Made by a program: the position numbers and the translations under genes | Shown: piece after piece, positions 7,941 to 17,300 of the stretch | How the letters are laid out: each line of letters opens with the position of its first letter | Position numbering within the stretch: the first letter of the stretch is position 1 | The notes under the pieces: generated by a model | Databases searched by the model: none | The model's input: the letters and a program-made list of their open reading frames with translations, nothing else | What the model was told of the DNA's origin: nothing | Assembly: GCA_937123825.1 (NCBI GenBank) | Contig: CAKZKQ010000430.1 | Span: forward strand, 1 to 45,174 | Reading direction: 5' to 3' | Source of the DNA: an uncultured Pseudomonadota bacterium | GTDB taxonomy: Bacteria > Myxococcota_A > Bradymonadia > Bradymonadales > GCA-2716585 | DNA: 45,174 nucleotides

Positions 7941-8820
7941 TGAAGTACGAGATGTAGGGGTCAAAGGCAAAGCGCTTCAACTCCACACGCCGCATGTCCA
8001 GAGACTCCATCAACGCCACCGTCTCGCCGGGAAAGTCCGGGCAGTTGAGTTCATCAAAGGCCACCACGCCGCCGCGCACGACCCTTGGATAGAGGTGCTC
8101 AAGGGCGGCCTTGGTGGGGGCGTAGATGTCAAAATCCAGGTAGAGCAGGCTGATGAGCACGTGGGGGTTGTCCTGGACAAAGTCCGGGATGGTCTGGCAG
8201 GCGTCTCCGGCGATGAGCTGGGCTTTGGGGATGTGTCCCAGGGGCCGGTTCTTGTCGTGGAGTTCGATGATGCCGTCCAGCTCCTCTTGCATCGAGTCCG
8301 AGGCCTTCAGGCCGCCCACGTGCAGGTGTTTGCTCTCCTGGCCGTCCTCATCAGACAGGCCAGGGAAGCCCTCAAAGGTGTCAAAGCCAAAGATGCGCCG
8401 GGAGTGGTTGTAGGGCTCAAAGATGGCCGAGCAGTGGTGCCAGGTCATCAGCCCCGCGCCAGCAAAGACCCCACACTCGACGATGCTGCCGTTGACCCCC
8501 AGGATCTGCTTGAAGATCTCGGTGCGGGCCATAAAACGGGCGATGTCCTGGCGGCGGACAAACGACGGGAAGTTTTGCAGCCGCATGGCGGTCGAGAGCC
8601 CCGAAGACTCAAACGCGTCCAGCAAGCCGTGCTGAAAGCCGCGCTCTTTGCCCGTGTGCCGATCGGCGTGGCCCAGGACCAGCATGGACTTGTCGTCTTG
8701 GGCTTGCTGGGGCGGTGCGGACGGCCGCGAGGGTCGGCGTCGGGCGTTGGCTCTAAAAGGGCGGCCCTGGGATTGGTCATGCAGCGCGGCGATCGCGGAT
8801 TTGTCCTGAGAGACGGTCAT
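7930..8820 (-). CDS. TylF/macrocin-type O-methyltransferase family protein
   Basis: A 296-residue SAM-dependent methyltransferase of the TylF (macrocin O-methyltransferase) family, whose characterised members methylate sugar hydroxyls on macrolides and related glycosides. The SAM-binding motif is IVECGVFAGAG (113-123), followed by the acidic loop GFDTFEGFPGL (145-155). LLYLDFDIYAPTKAAL (225-240) is the family's metal/substrate motif with paired Asp, and VVAFDELN (252-259) gives a further Asp/Glu. The first 45 or so residues are basic and Pro/Arg rich, longer than typical, so the true start could be later. However, the ATG at 8820 has a good ribosome site (GAGGTG, plus-strand 8828-8833). No glycosyltransferase lies nearby, so the acceptor is unknown; a surface glycan or small glycoside is likely. 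Its 3' end overlaps the convergent membrane-protein gene by 11 bp. Confidence 0.88.
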   Translation of the reverse strand: MTVSQDKSAIAALHDQSQGRPFRANARRRPSRPSAPPQQAQDDKSMLVLGHADRHTGKERGFQHGLLDAFESSGLSTAMRLQNFPSFVRRQDIARFMARTEIFKQILGVNGSIVECGVFAGAGLMTWHHCSAIFEPYNHSRRIFGFDTFEGFPGLSDEDGQESKHLHVGGLKASDSMQEELDGIIELHDKNRPLGHIPKAQLIAGDACQTIPDFVQDNPHVLISLLYLDFDIYAPTKAALEHLYPRVVRGGVVAFDELNCPDFPGETVALMESLDMRRVELKRFAFDPYISYFIKD

Positions 8821-8923
8821 GATGCTTCACCTCGGTGGTCTACAGTGGCGTTCGCCCAAGGTGTTCGGCGCGGCTGCATCAAAGCGTGAATTTTCAAGCC
8901 AAGAGGGGTGTCCTTGCGGTGTT

Positions 8924-8969
8924 ATGCCAAGTTGCAGACAAAGTCGGTCGGACGTCTGCAGCTTGGTAT
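8924..8969 (+). terminator. 16-bp hairpin at the end of the cytochrome unit
   Basis: Bases 8924-8939 pair with 8954-8969, with a 14-nt loop. All 16 positions pair if the plus strand is transcribed, two of them as G-U. On the minus strand those two become C-A mismatches. It touches the stop codon of the minus-strand monoheme gene (8969-8971), so it probably ends that unit, although the pairing favours a plus-strand RNA. There is no T tract. Confidence 0.45.
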
Positions 8970-9334
8970 TATGGGCTGTTGCCGCAGTCGAGGCCCTGCC
9001 GTTCCCAGCGCCGCAGGGTGAGTTTTTCGCTGGAGGTCAGCCGCTCGGCGCCGGCGGGGGGCATGGAGCTGACTTTGAAGACAGTGTCTTCGATGCTTTG
9101 CCAGTAAAGGACCACCTTGTCGCAGGTTTCGTAGCCGTAGCCTTCAACTTCGCCGGGTTGGGCGTCGGGGGCGTGGCAGGCGGTGCAGCGGTGCTTCATG
9201 ATGGGGGCGATGTGTTCGGCGTAGGTGGGGGTTTGGGGGGCGGCGTCGGGATCGACCTCTTCGAGTGTCCCTTCACCGGCACAGCCCGTCCATGCCATCG
9301 CGAGCCAGAGTGTGATGATGAGCGTTGTTCGCAT
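8969..9334 (-). CDS. Monoheme c-type cytochrome lipoprotein
   Basis: A 121-residue lipoprotein. The signal ends in the lipobox-like MAWTGC (C18), followed by an acidic linker. One heme c site, CTACH, sits in a short domain resembling cytochrome-c-like or planctomycete-type heme domains: AEHIAPIMKHRCTACH, then a later SSMPPAG that could supply the distal Met (a common position after MPP), and an LRRWERQGLDCG tail. The start is set at the ATG at 9334 by a strong ribosome site (AAGGAGG, 9343-9349) that overlaps the stop codon of the upstream barrel-cytochrome gene, leaving a 13-bp gap. The two are clearly one operon. The likely role is an electron shuttle on the periplasmic face of, or anchored to, the outer membrane, partnered with the upstream protein (inference). 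Confidence 0.82.
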   Translation of the reverse strand: MRTTLIITLWLAMAWTGCAGEGTLEEVDPDAAPQTPTYAEHIAPIMKHRCTACHAPDAQPGEVEGYGYETCDKVVLYWQSIEDTVFKVSSMPPAGAERLTSSEKLTLRRWERQGLDCGNSP

Positions 9335-9342
9335 GGAATCTC

Positions 9343-9349
9343 CCTCCTT
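9343..9349 (-). promoter_or_regulatory. Shine-Dalgarno overlapping upstream stop (sets start at 9334)
   Basis: The minus-strand AAGGAGG is 8 nt before the ATG at 9334 and shares its first bases with the TAA stop of the barrel-cytochrome gene. It fixes the start and indicates coupled translation. Confidence 0.75.
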
Positions 9350-10772
9350 AGAACCAGTAGTGGAGTTGCGCAAAGAGATCGGCGGGGGGTTCTCCGCCGC
9401 CAGCTTCGGGGATGCCGACGCGCAGGTCCACGCGCAGGGTGACGCCTGGGATGATGATCCACTCGGCGGCCACGCCGGGTCGGTGGATGGCGTCGTCGAT
9501 CACTTCTCGGTCCGGCTCCCAGAAGTCGTAGCGCAGTTGAAGCGCCAGACCCCGTTTGGCGGTCCACGAGAGGGTCTGATAGGTGGCGATCTGGGTGGTT
9601 TTGCGTCCGCTAAAGGGTCTTTGGAGGCGTCCGACGGCGACTTCGCCCAGCCATGTCAGCGGGAGATCCTTCCAGTAGTACCAGGGGTTGAAGGACCATT
9701 GGACGGAGCCGTCGAGTGTGTCGCCGCCGTTGTCGAGCGGGCGGTTTCGGAGCATGGCGCTGGCGCCCAGCGACCACCCCATGTGTCGGTAGCCGACGTT
9801 GAGGGCGCCGCCGTAGCCTTCTGCGGCGTCAAAGGGGTTGCCGCCGTTGTTTCGCTCCACGGGGACAAAGGCCATGGCGCTGGCATAGGGGTAGTTGCCT
9901 GTGAAGCCGATTTCGGCGCCCAGGACGCGGTTTCCGGGGTCTTCCTGGCTCAGTCCAAAGGGGCGGCGAGTGTAGGCGGTGTGGTCTTCGACGCGGTGTC
10001 CGAAGGCGGGCAGGAAGCGTCCGACGCGGGCGTAGCTTAGCGCGGGCCACTCGTGGGTCATGAGCCAGACATCGCGCATTTCGATGGGTGGGTCGCCTTC
10101 GGCGGTGGCGGTAAAGCCCTCGGCGTCGCCTCGGACGCCGACGGTGGTGGCCAGCGTGAGGTGTTCGACGGGGTGGGCGGCGGCGTGGAAGTCGGCCTGC
10201 ATGGGGAAGATCAGCGGTCCGGCGCTCCAGAAGCCCAGTCGAAAGTCGCCGCCAGCCTGGAAGAGGGGGTCGGCGTTGAGGTCGCCGTAGCGCCCATCGA
10301 GCCAGGACATTTCGGAGCTGCCCAGCAAGGGTCGTCCCCAGTTGGGTCCTGCGTTGGGTTCAGGTGAACCGGGGGGGCGAGGATCCATTTGACGATCTGC
10401 GGGCTGCGCTGGGCCTGAGGCGGGGGCGGAGGTGGGTTCGTTGTCGGGGCCGAGGAATTCGCGCAGTTCTTCAAAGGTGCGGTCGTCGAGGGGGCGTTCA
10501 ACGGCCCAGTACATGGGCAGGGTGCTGCGTCCGTAGTAGCGCCCGCCGACGTTGCGCAGGCCGCCGCCGTTGGGGTCGACGTGGCACGATGCGCAGCTCA
10601 AGGTGCACTTGCGGCGCCAGACCTCGGGCGGATCAAACCAGGTGTTGGGCAGGCTGTGGCAGTTGTCGCAGGTGCGTCCAGAGCGGGCCATGTAGAGCGG
10701 GGTGGCGTCGGCTTCTGGGATGAGGGTGGTCAGGGCGATGACCCACGCCAGGAGGGTCAACCATTGTTTCAT
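9348..10772 (-). CDS. Diheme cytochrome c fused to an outer-membrane beta-barrel (porin-cytochrome)
   Basis: A 474-residue protein with a signal peptide (cleavage near EADA/T, residue 23). Two heme c sites sit at the N terminus, CDNCH (35-39) and CASCH (60-64). Then comes a Pro-rich linker (about 110-150). The last 320 or so residues consist of amphipathic beta strands with aromatic girdles (YRHMGWSLGASAML, GLALQLRYDFWEP), ending in HYWF. A terminal Phe is the classic outer-membrane barrel signature. Heme plus barrel in one chain resembles Cyc2-type fused porin-cytochromes of iron oxidisers, which have one heme, and more distantly the separate MtrAB pairs. The ribosome site is GGAGG (plus-strand 10781-10785). 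It is first in a two-gene unit with the monoheme lipoprotein. The likely role is electron transfer across the outer membrane; the donor or acceptor is unknown. A barrel family with a periplasmic redox plug is the alternative. Confidence 0.8.
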   Translation of the reverse strand: MKQWLTLLAWVIALTTLIPEADATPLYMARSGRTCDNCHSLPNTWFDPPEVWRRKCTLSCASCHVDPNGGGLRNVGGRYYGRSTLPMYWAVERPLDDRTFEELREFLGPDNEPTSAPASGPAQPADRQMDPRPPGSPEPNAGPNWGRPLLGSSEMSWLDGRYGDLNADPLFQAGGDFRLGFWSAGPLIFPMQADFHAAAHPVEHLTLATTVGVRGDAEGFTATAEGDPPIEMRDVWLMTHEWPALSYARVGRFLPAFGHRVEDHTAYTRRPFGLSQEDPGNRVLGAEIGFTGNYPYASAMAFVPVERNNGGNPFDAAEGYGGALNVGYRHMGWSLGASAMLRNRPLDNGGDTLDGSVQWSFNPWYYWKDLPLTWLGEVAVGRLQRPFSGRKTTQIATYQTLSWTAKRGLALQLRYDFWEPDREVIDDAIHRPGVAAEWIIIPGVTLRVDLRVGIPEAGGGEPPADLFAQLHYWF

Positions 10773-11182
10773 GGGTTGTTCCTCCGGGGTGTAGGGCGCT
10801 GGAGTCCGGTGTTCATGGTGCTGGCCTCTTGGTGTGTGGCGGCATGAGGGGGGTCATGCCCCGGTCCTGGGGAGCGCCACTGTGGCACCACGGGCTTTTG
10901 GGGCGGTCTGTGGTGAGGGCCACAATGGGTTTGATGTCCCTGTCACCAAGCTTAAGGCAACGCGGCGCTTTGGAGTGTTAAGTATTGTTTTGTTGAGGCC
11001 ATTTTATGGGCCTGTGAGCGCGCTATGGGGGGTTGCACGTGAGGGTGGTGGTTTGCGTTTATTGGTCAAACGCGGCATAGGTCGGATTCTGCAAATATGT
11101 GGTCTGATGTGGGTGGAACTGCCCAATTGACCAAGCATCAAGATGGGCGTTGGGGTTCGGGGCGCGTGCGCTGGGGTGGCTG

Positions 11183-11200
11183 AGTAATACGAAGTAATAC
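11183..11200. promoter_or_regulatory. Direct repeat AGTAATAC spaced 10 bp, possible operator
   Basis: Two exact 8-mers start 10 bp apart, so they would lie on the same face of the helix, about 160 bp before the giant gene. Such same-face direct repeats are typical of response-regulator or activator sites. No binding protein can be named. Confidence 0.3.
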
Positions 11201-11243
11201 CCACGCTGTGCAGTTGATGGGCACACTGAATCTTGATGGCGCA

Positions 11244-11264
11244 CCCAAAGCCTTTGGCTTTGGG
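11244..11264 (+). promoter_or_regulatory. 9-bp leader hairpin upstream of the giant gene
   Basis: CCCAAAGCC (11244-11252) pairs perfectly with GGCTTTGGG (11256-11264) around a TTT loop. It lies 92 bp before the start at 11357, where it would be in the 5' leader. It could stabilise the mRNA or act as an attenuator. Confidence 0.4.
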
Positions 11265-11356
11265 GGGCCGCTTTGCTTTTGAGTGCGTTGAAACGTCCTC
11301 CTGTTGGCCTGCGGTCCCAGGTTTGCGGGGAGGATGCGTTGTGCTGGAGAGGTGCG

Positions 11357-14300
11357 ATGTTGAAGCAGGCGATGAGGGTTGTGCTGAGTCTGGCGGTGGC
11401 CTTTGGGGTGTGGTGCACGGCGAGCGCCGCGCTGGCCCAGGAGGTCGCGGTGTGGCCGACGCCGTTGGCGGTGGAGGTCGACGACCAGGGGCGGCGCAGC
11501 TTTTCGTTGGTGGTGGCCAATGTGGGGGTTGAGGCGGCCCAGGAGGTGGTGCTGAGCGACGGTCTGGCGCCGGGAACGACGCTGGTGTCGTCGCAGCCCC
11601 CTGCACGGGTTGAAGGCCAGCGTCTGGTGTGGGCGCTGGGCGACATCGCGCCGGGTCAGAGCGCCACTGTGAGGTTGACCCTTGAGGGCGGTGCGGACAC
11701 GGGGGCCAGTGTGTCTGCGCGCGTTGGAGGAACGTTGAGGGCCGAGCAGGCGCTGGCGGTCTTTGACGCCCCTGAGGATCCTGAGTTGGGGCCTTTTCTG
11801 GCGCCGACGGTGGATGCGGACGCCGCCGACCCGGAGGTTTTGGCGTTTGTGGCCTCGCTGGACGGGGATCTGGCGCGGATCAAGGACTTTGTGCGCGATG
11901 AGATCGGGTACGAAGTGTACGCGGGCAGCCTGCGCGGGGCGCGCGGGACGCTTTGGAGTGAGCACGGCAACGCCCTGGATCAGGCCAGCCTGTTGATCGC
12001 GATGCTGAGGGCGGCCGGCGTGCCGGCGCGTTATGCCCGGACCACGCTGGAGGCCGAGGCGGCGCGCGCGCTTGTGGAGACGGTTTTTGATGAGCCGACG
12101 CGGGTGGCGGCGCCGCCGCGCGACCTGGATGCTTTCTTTGAGGAGCGCTGGAACGCGCAGACGCTTGGACCGTATCTGACGCCGGAGCTTTTGGAGGAGG
12201 CGCTGGGGGATCCGCAGGCGGCGCGCAGCACGCTCTTTCCCGACCCTCTCCAGGATGAGGCGCTGCTGGGGTTGGCCCGCGACCACGCCTATGTGGAGGT
12301 CTTTGAGGGGGATCGGTGGGTGGCGTTTGATCCGACCTTTGAACACGGCCAGCTGGTGGCCGAGTCCACGGCGGCGGCGTTGACCGATGCGGAGCGGCAT
12401 CTGGTGACGGTGTCGGTGAAGGTCGAGACGCTCAACCCCGCCTTTGGACAGGCGCTGGGGGGCGGCGAAGCGGAAAAACTCAGCGTGGTCTTGCCGTCGG
12501 TGTCGTTGGTGGGCAAGCCGGTGACCTTGCAGCAGGGCGTGCACATCGCCTCGCAGGGGGGATTGGTCTTTTCGAGCTTTGTGCACACGTACACGCCGCA
12601 ACTGCGCGTGGGTGAGCAGTTGGTGGCGGTGGGCGAACCGTTTCAGGAGCTGCTGACGAGCTTTCCGCTGGGGACCGAGATCGTGACGGGGCTTTTTGTC
12701 GATGTGACGCTCGATGGACCCGGTCAGGACGGGGAATCCAAGCGTTTTCGCCATGTGGCGGTCGATCTTTTGGGGGCCTCGGCCCGCGTGGGCGGCCTGG
12801 ACGATGGGGAGGTGGCGCTGGATGTGAGCCCGGACTCACCCACGCTGGGCGCGATGGACGCGGTGGTGGTGCATGTGGCGCCGTCCTGGGTCCCGTCGCG
12901 GGCCTTGTTGGGCATGGAGCCGGGGCTGCGGTCGCTGCAAAGCGCGCTCAGTGCGCGTCGGCCACAGATCGAGGCCATTGAGTCCGAGCCCAACCCAGAC
13001 GCTCAGGAGCGCGCCTTTTTGGCCCAGACCGAGTCCCTGGTGGCCCAGATGCACGCCCAGATCGGGCTCGCCGCGGGGTTGGCCTTCTTTGACGACAGCG
13101 ACACCCTCTCGCGGGCCCTGGCCGAGCACTTTCAGGTGGCCGCCTGGCCCAGCGCCCCCCGGCTGACCTTTGTCTCCGTGCGCGCCACCCTCCGCGGCCC
13201 CGCGCCCATCATGGACATCGCCTCGGACGACGTACAGGTGGTGGCGCCCGAGCATGCCGGGATCATGGCCACGCGCGGCTACCGAGGCGCGCGTGGCGTG
13301 CTGGCCTCCAGCCTTGAGGGCGACGCCATCGCCCCGCTGGCCGACGAGCCCGGCGCGTTGATCTCCCTGGAGACGGTCTTTGACGCTGCCCGCGCCGAAG
13401 GGCACCAGATCCGCCTGATCACCTCCGCCAATGTCCTCGATCTGGTGCGGCTGGAGCTGCCCGCAGACGCTGAAGCGCTGATCTTGAAGTCCCTGGAGGG
13501 CGGCCGCACCGTGTTGGTGCCCGAGTCGACGGTCACGCTCGGCGGCGAAGAGCAGATCATGTGGCTGGAGATCGACCCGCGCAGCGGCGAGCAGATCTCG
13601 CGCGACGCCACCGGCCGCCGCGCTGCGCTGATGCAGTACGTCTCGCTGGACAACGTCAAGACCTTTGGCCAGGGCGTCTGGCTTGGCCTCTTCTCCGGCT
13701 TCACCGAAGGCACCCTGGTGGCCGTGGGCAAATACCTCGAAGCCCGGATGTTGTGGGGCACCAAGCCACCCGCTGGAGGCGTCCCTGCGGTTTGGGAGTG
13801 TGGGCTGGCCTTCATCCCCGTCATCGACGACTTCAACGCCGAGCAGGCGCTCAGCGCCGCCACCACCAACGCCCCGCTGACCGAGGCCATCGCGCTGGCC
13901 TTTTCGCTGGCCGCGGCCAACGCAGCCCCCGGCCCTGGCACCCCCTTGTTCCTGGCGGGGGAGCGCACCGGCTCCTGCATCATCGGCAAGGTCCTGGGCG
14001 AAGCCATCAACCAACTTCTCTCCCTGCTCCGCGCCGGTGACCCGCCGCTGGCGCTCTCCAGCACCGGCCTGATGTCCTCGCTGCGCCGACCGCTCAACGC
14101 CCACCGCGCCGAAATCACCGCCCAGCCGCTGCCCAACCCCGCAGACCCGCCCCAGCAGTTCCCCGGCAATCCTGACTGGACCCTGCGCGGCGCGCTGAGC
14201 GCCTCACCGCTGGCCGCCACCTTCCAGGCAGACACTTTTGAGGGCGACGGCCTCCTGATGGGCCCCGAGGGCGCCATGGGAGAAGGCACCTGGCTGGCCT

Positions 14301-17300
14301 CGGACGTGACCGCGGTCCTGACCGCCCAGGACACCGCCGAACTCAGCGGTCAGGGGCGCCTGTCGCGCCACGCCCAAACCCTCGGCGGCGTGCTCGACCA
14401 CGGAGAACTGAGCGGCGACCAGGGCGCGATCGTCTTTCTGGGCACCCTTGAAGGGCAAACCCTGCCCGAAATCTACACCCTGATGGCCTCGCGCTACACC
14501 GCCCAACTCCAAGGCCCGCTCTCCCTCCCCAGCGACACCGAAGTGGACATCTCCCAAGGCGCCCTGACCCTCGGGCGCGATGCCTGGGACGGCGTCGATG
14601 GGCGGATTTTGCCCGAGGGCACAGTGACCACAGCCACCGCCCAGGGCCGTCTGCTGGGCGCTCCCCAGGAAATCCGGCTGGAACGCGCGCAAACCGCGCT
14701 CCTGGACGTCTCGGCGCAACTGACCCAGCCCGACGCCCGCGTTGAACTCTCCGCCCAGGCCCCCCGAGGCTGGTCCGCCGTCTTCCGACCCGATGGCCTC
14801 GAAGTCACCCCCGCGCCCGGCACCCCCGCAGGCCGCTGGCCCCTCTACGTCTGGGCCCAGGAGTTGGACTCCGAGCGCGTGCTGATGGGCGCCACCGTGG
14901 ACATCGTCGTGGAAGACAGCGCCCCGGCGCTGGACGTGACCCTGGAATACGTGCCGCTGCTGACCGTGGACGCAGGGCAGGGCGTGCAAGCCCCGCTGGT
15001 GCTGCGCGGCGAAGTGGCCTGGAAAGGCCCCGAACACGCCCAAATCGCCCTCAACGCCCTGGTCCCCGAAGGCTTCACCCCCCAGCTCGCCGCGCAAAGC
15101 CTGCCCCTGAAGTCCGGCCAAACGGGTGAAATCATGCTTGGACTCCACCCACAAGGGCCGCTCCCCGCGCCCGGCACCCCGCTGGAAGTGACGCTGGAGG
15201 CCGAAGGCCAGGGCGTGCAAGGCCAGGGCAGCGTCACCATCGAGATGCCCCCCGTTTTGGGCGGCGTCCTTGGCTTCGACGCCGAAGATCTGCGCATTAC
15301 GCCCGGTCAAGACATCCCCGTGACGCTCACCATCGAGCCCCTTGGCAACGCCAGCGGAACCCTCTCCCTGGAGATCGAGCAGGTGGGTCTGCTGAGCCTG
15401 AACGGCGCCCCCCAGGAGGTCACCCTGACCCCCGGAGAGACCCTGGAGCTGCCGCTGACTGCTCGCCTCCAAGACGGCGCGCTGCCGGGACTGCCCTACG
15501 GCGTGCGCGTGCTGCTGCACCGCGATCAAGCCATTGTGGGCGCGCGCCTCTTGCGCGCCATCGCCGTAGACCCCCTGGCCGCCCAGATCTTTGAATTGGC
15601 CCAGCGCCTGCCCGGCCTGGTCCCCGCCGACACCCTGGTTCAGGTCCAAGCCCTGGTGACCAACGTCGATCAGGCCGCGCGCCAATGCCGCCCCGACACG
15701 ATGACGGTCCTGGAGCGCAACCTCAACGGTTTGGCCGCCGATCTCACCGACGAAATCTACGCCGACCTCGCCCTGCGTGCCCGCCAGGAGCGCGACGCCG
15801 TGGCCGAAGAGGGTTGCGAGGGCTACGACCCCCAGCGGATCACCGGCCTGATCGAGGATCTGGTCCAGCGCGCCGAGGCAGCCCGAGATCACAACTTCCG
15901 CATTGCCCTTGCCCCCAACGGGCTGCTGATCGAACCCGGCCAGGAGGCCGACCTTGCCCTTGATGTGGAGCGATTGGGGGCCTTGGACACCGACATCGAA
16001 CTGGTCCTTGAGGGCGTCGAAGGGCAGGTCGCCTCTCCCGTCTCCCCACAGCCGCTCATCGAGGGCCACCCCGTCACTGTCAGCCCCGAAGGCCCCGGCC
16101 AACGCAACTTCCGCGTGGTGGCCACCGCCGTTCAGGCCCCCGAGCTGCGCCGCACCGTGACCGGCTTTGTGGTGGCCGAGCCCGCCTGGGTCCACGTCAC
16201 CTCGCTGGCCAACACCGCGCCCTTTGCGCTGCCCGGCGCCCAACTGCGGGTCGTGGCCGAGATCTTCAACGCCGTCAACGTCCCCCAGACGCTGCTGGCC
16301 ACTGTCGAAGTCATCCGCGCCGCTGATCAGGAGACCATCTACACCAGCGAAGAGCCCACCGAGTTGTCTTTGCTGGCCTCGCCCGGCGTCCAGCGCGTCG
16401 ATTTGGACAAGGTCCTGACCTTTGACCAGCCCCCCGGGCTCTACCAACTTCGTTTGACGCTGCGCCAGCCTGACGCCGTCGCCCCCATTCCTGGCGGCGA
16501 AGCCACCGGCGCCGTTGTCATTGGGCTGCCTTTTGAGGCCCAGGCCACCGTCGATGCGCCGCTGCTGCCGCCGGGCGACTCCGGCGCGCTGGTGACCGTG
16601 GATGTGACGCGTCGACCAAGCGAGGTCCTACCCGGCGTCGCCAACCCCACCCTGATCGAGCGCTACGCCACGCGCGACGATGGCCCAAACGGGTTGGCCA
16701 TGGACGCCGACGGTCAGATCTTCTTTAGCAACTTTGGCACCCGGCGCAGCAGCGATCAGCAGGGCTTTGAAGGCGAGCGGACCGTTGGGCGCGTGATTGA
16801 CCTGGGGCAGTCTGAGGTCATTGCTGAGGTGGGGGATTTGCCCACCGGCATGGCCATTGGGCCCGATGGCGGCATTTACGTCGCCACTGTCTCGCCGCCC
16901 GAGCGCATCTGGCGGATCGATCCCGACACTTTTGAGCCGACCGTCTATGCTCACTTTGACGAGCAGCGGCCTCAGGGCGGTGGCACTGGTGAGAACATCA
17001 TTGGTTTGGCCTTTGATGACCAGGGTTATCTCTATGCCACCGATCTCTACGAGAGCTTTTTGCTGGGCGGCGTGATCATCGACGGCAAGCGGATTTATCG
17101 GGTTCACCCTGACGAGGACAACGACGGCCGCGCCGACTTGATCGACAACCTCGTCAACGGCGGCCTTGCCCGTCCCACCGTCATGACCATCGACCCCAGG
17201 ACCCAGGATCTGATCGTGTCGGACTCTGTGTCCCGGCGCGTGGTGCGGGTCAACACTGTGGGCCAGCCGGAGGTGGTGAGGCTGGTGACCCTGGAGGACG

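Larger units (their letters stand above)
10786..11356. other. Intergenic region of about 570 bp with several symmetry elements; no gene supported
   Basis: This is the divergent promoter region between the cytochrome unit and the giant secreted protein. It contains a 7-bp hairpin (GGCATGA 10841-10847 with TCATGCC 10854-10860) and an inverted pair, TTGGTCAA at 11062-11069 and TTGACCAA at 11127-11134. It also has a direct repeat AGTAATAC at 11183-11190 and 11193-11200, spaced exactly 10 bp, and a 9-bp hairpin at 11244-11264. Short open frames here lack ribosome sites and coding character. No confident -35/-10 pair could be picked. Confidence 0.6.

Noticed and set aside
10834..11130. A 98-codon plus-strand open frame in the long intergenic region
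   Set aside because: No ribosome site, no recognisable domain and no coding-like composition; it spans several hairpins.
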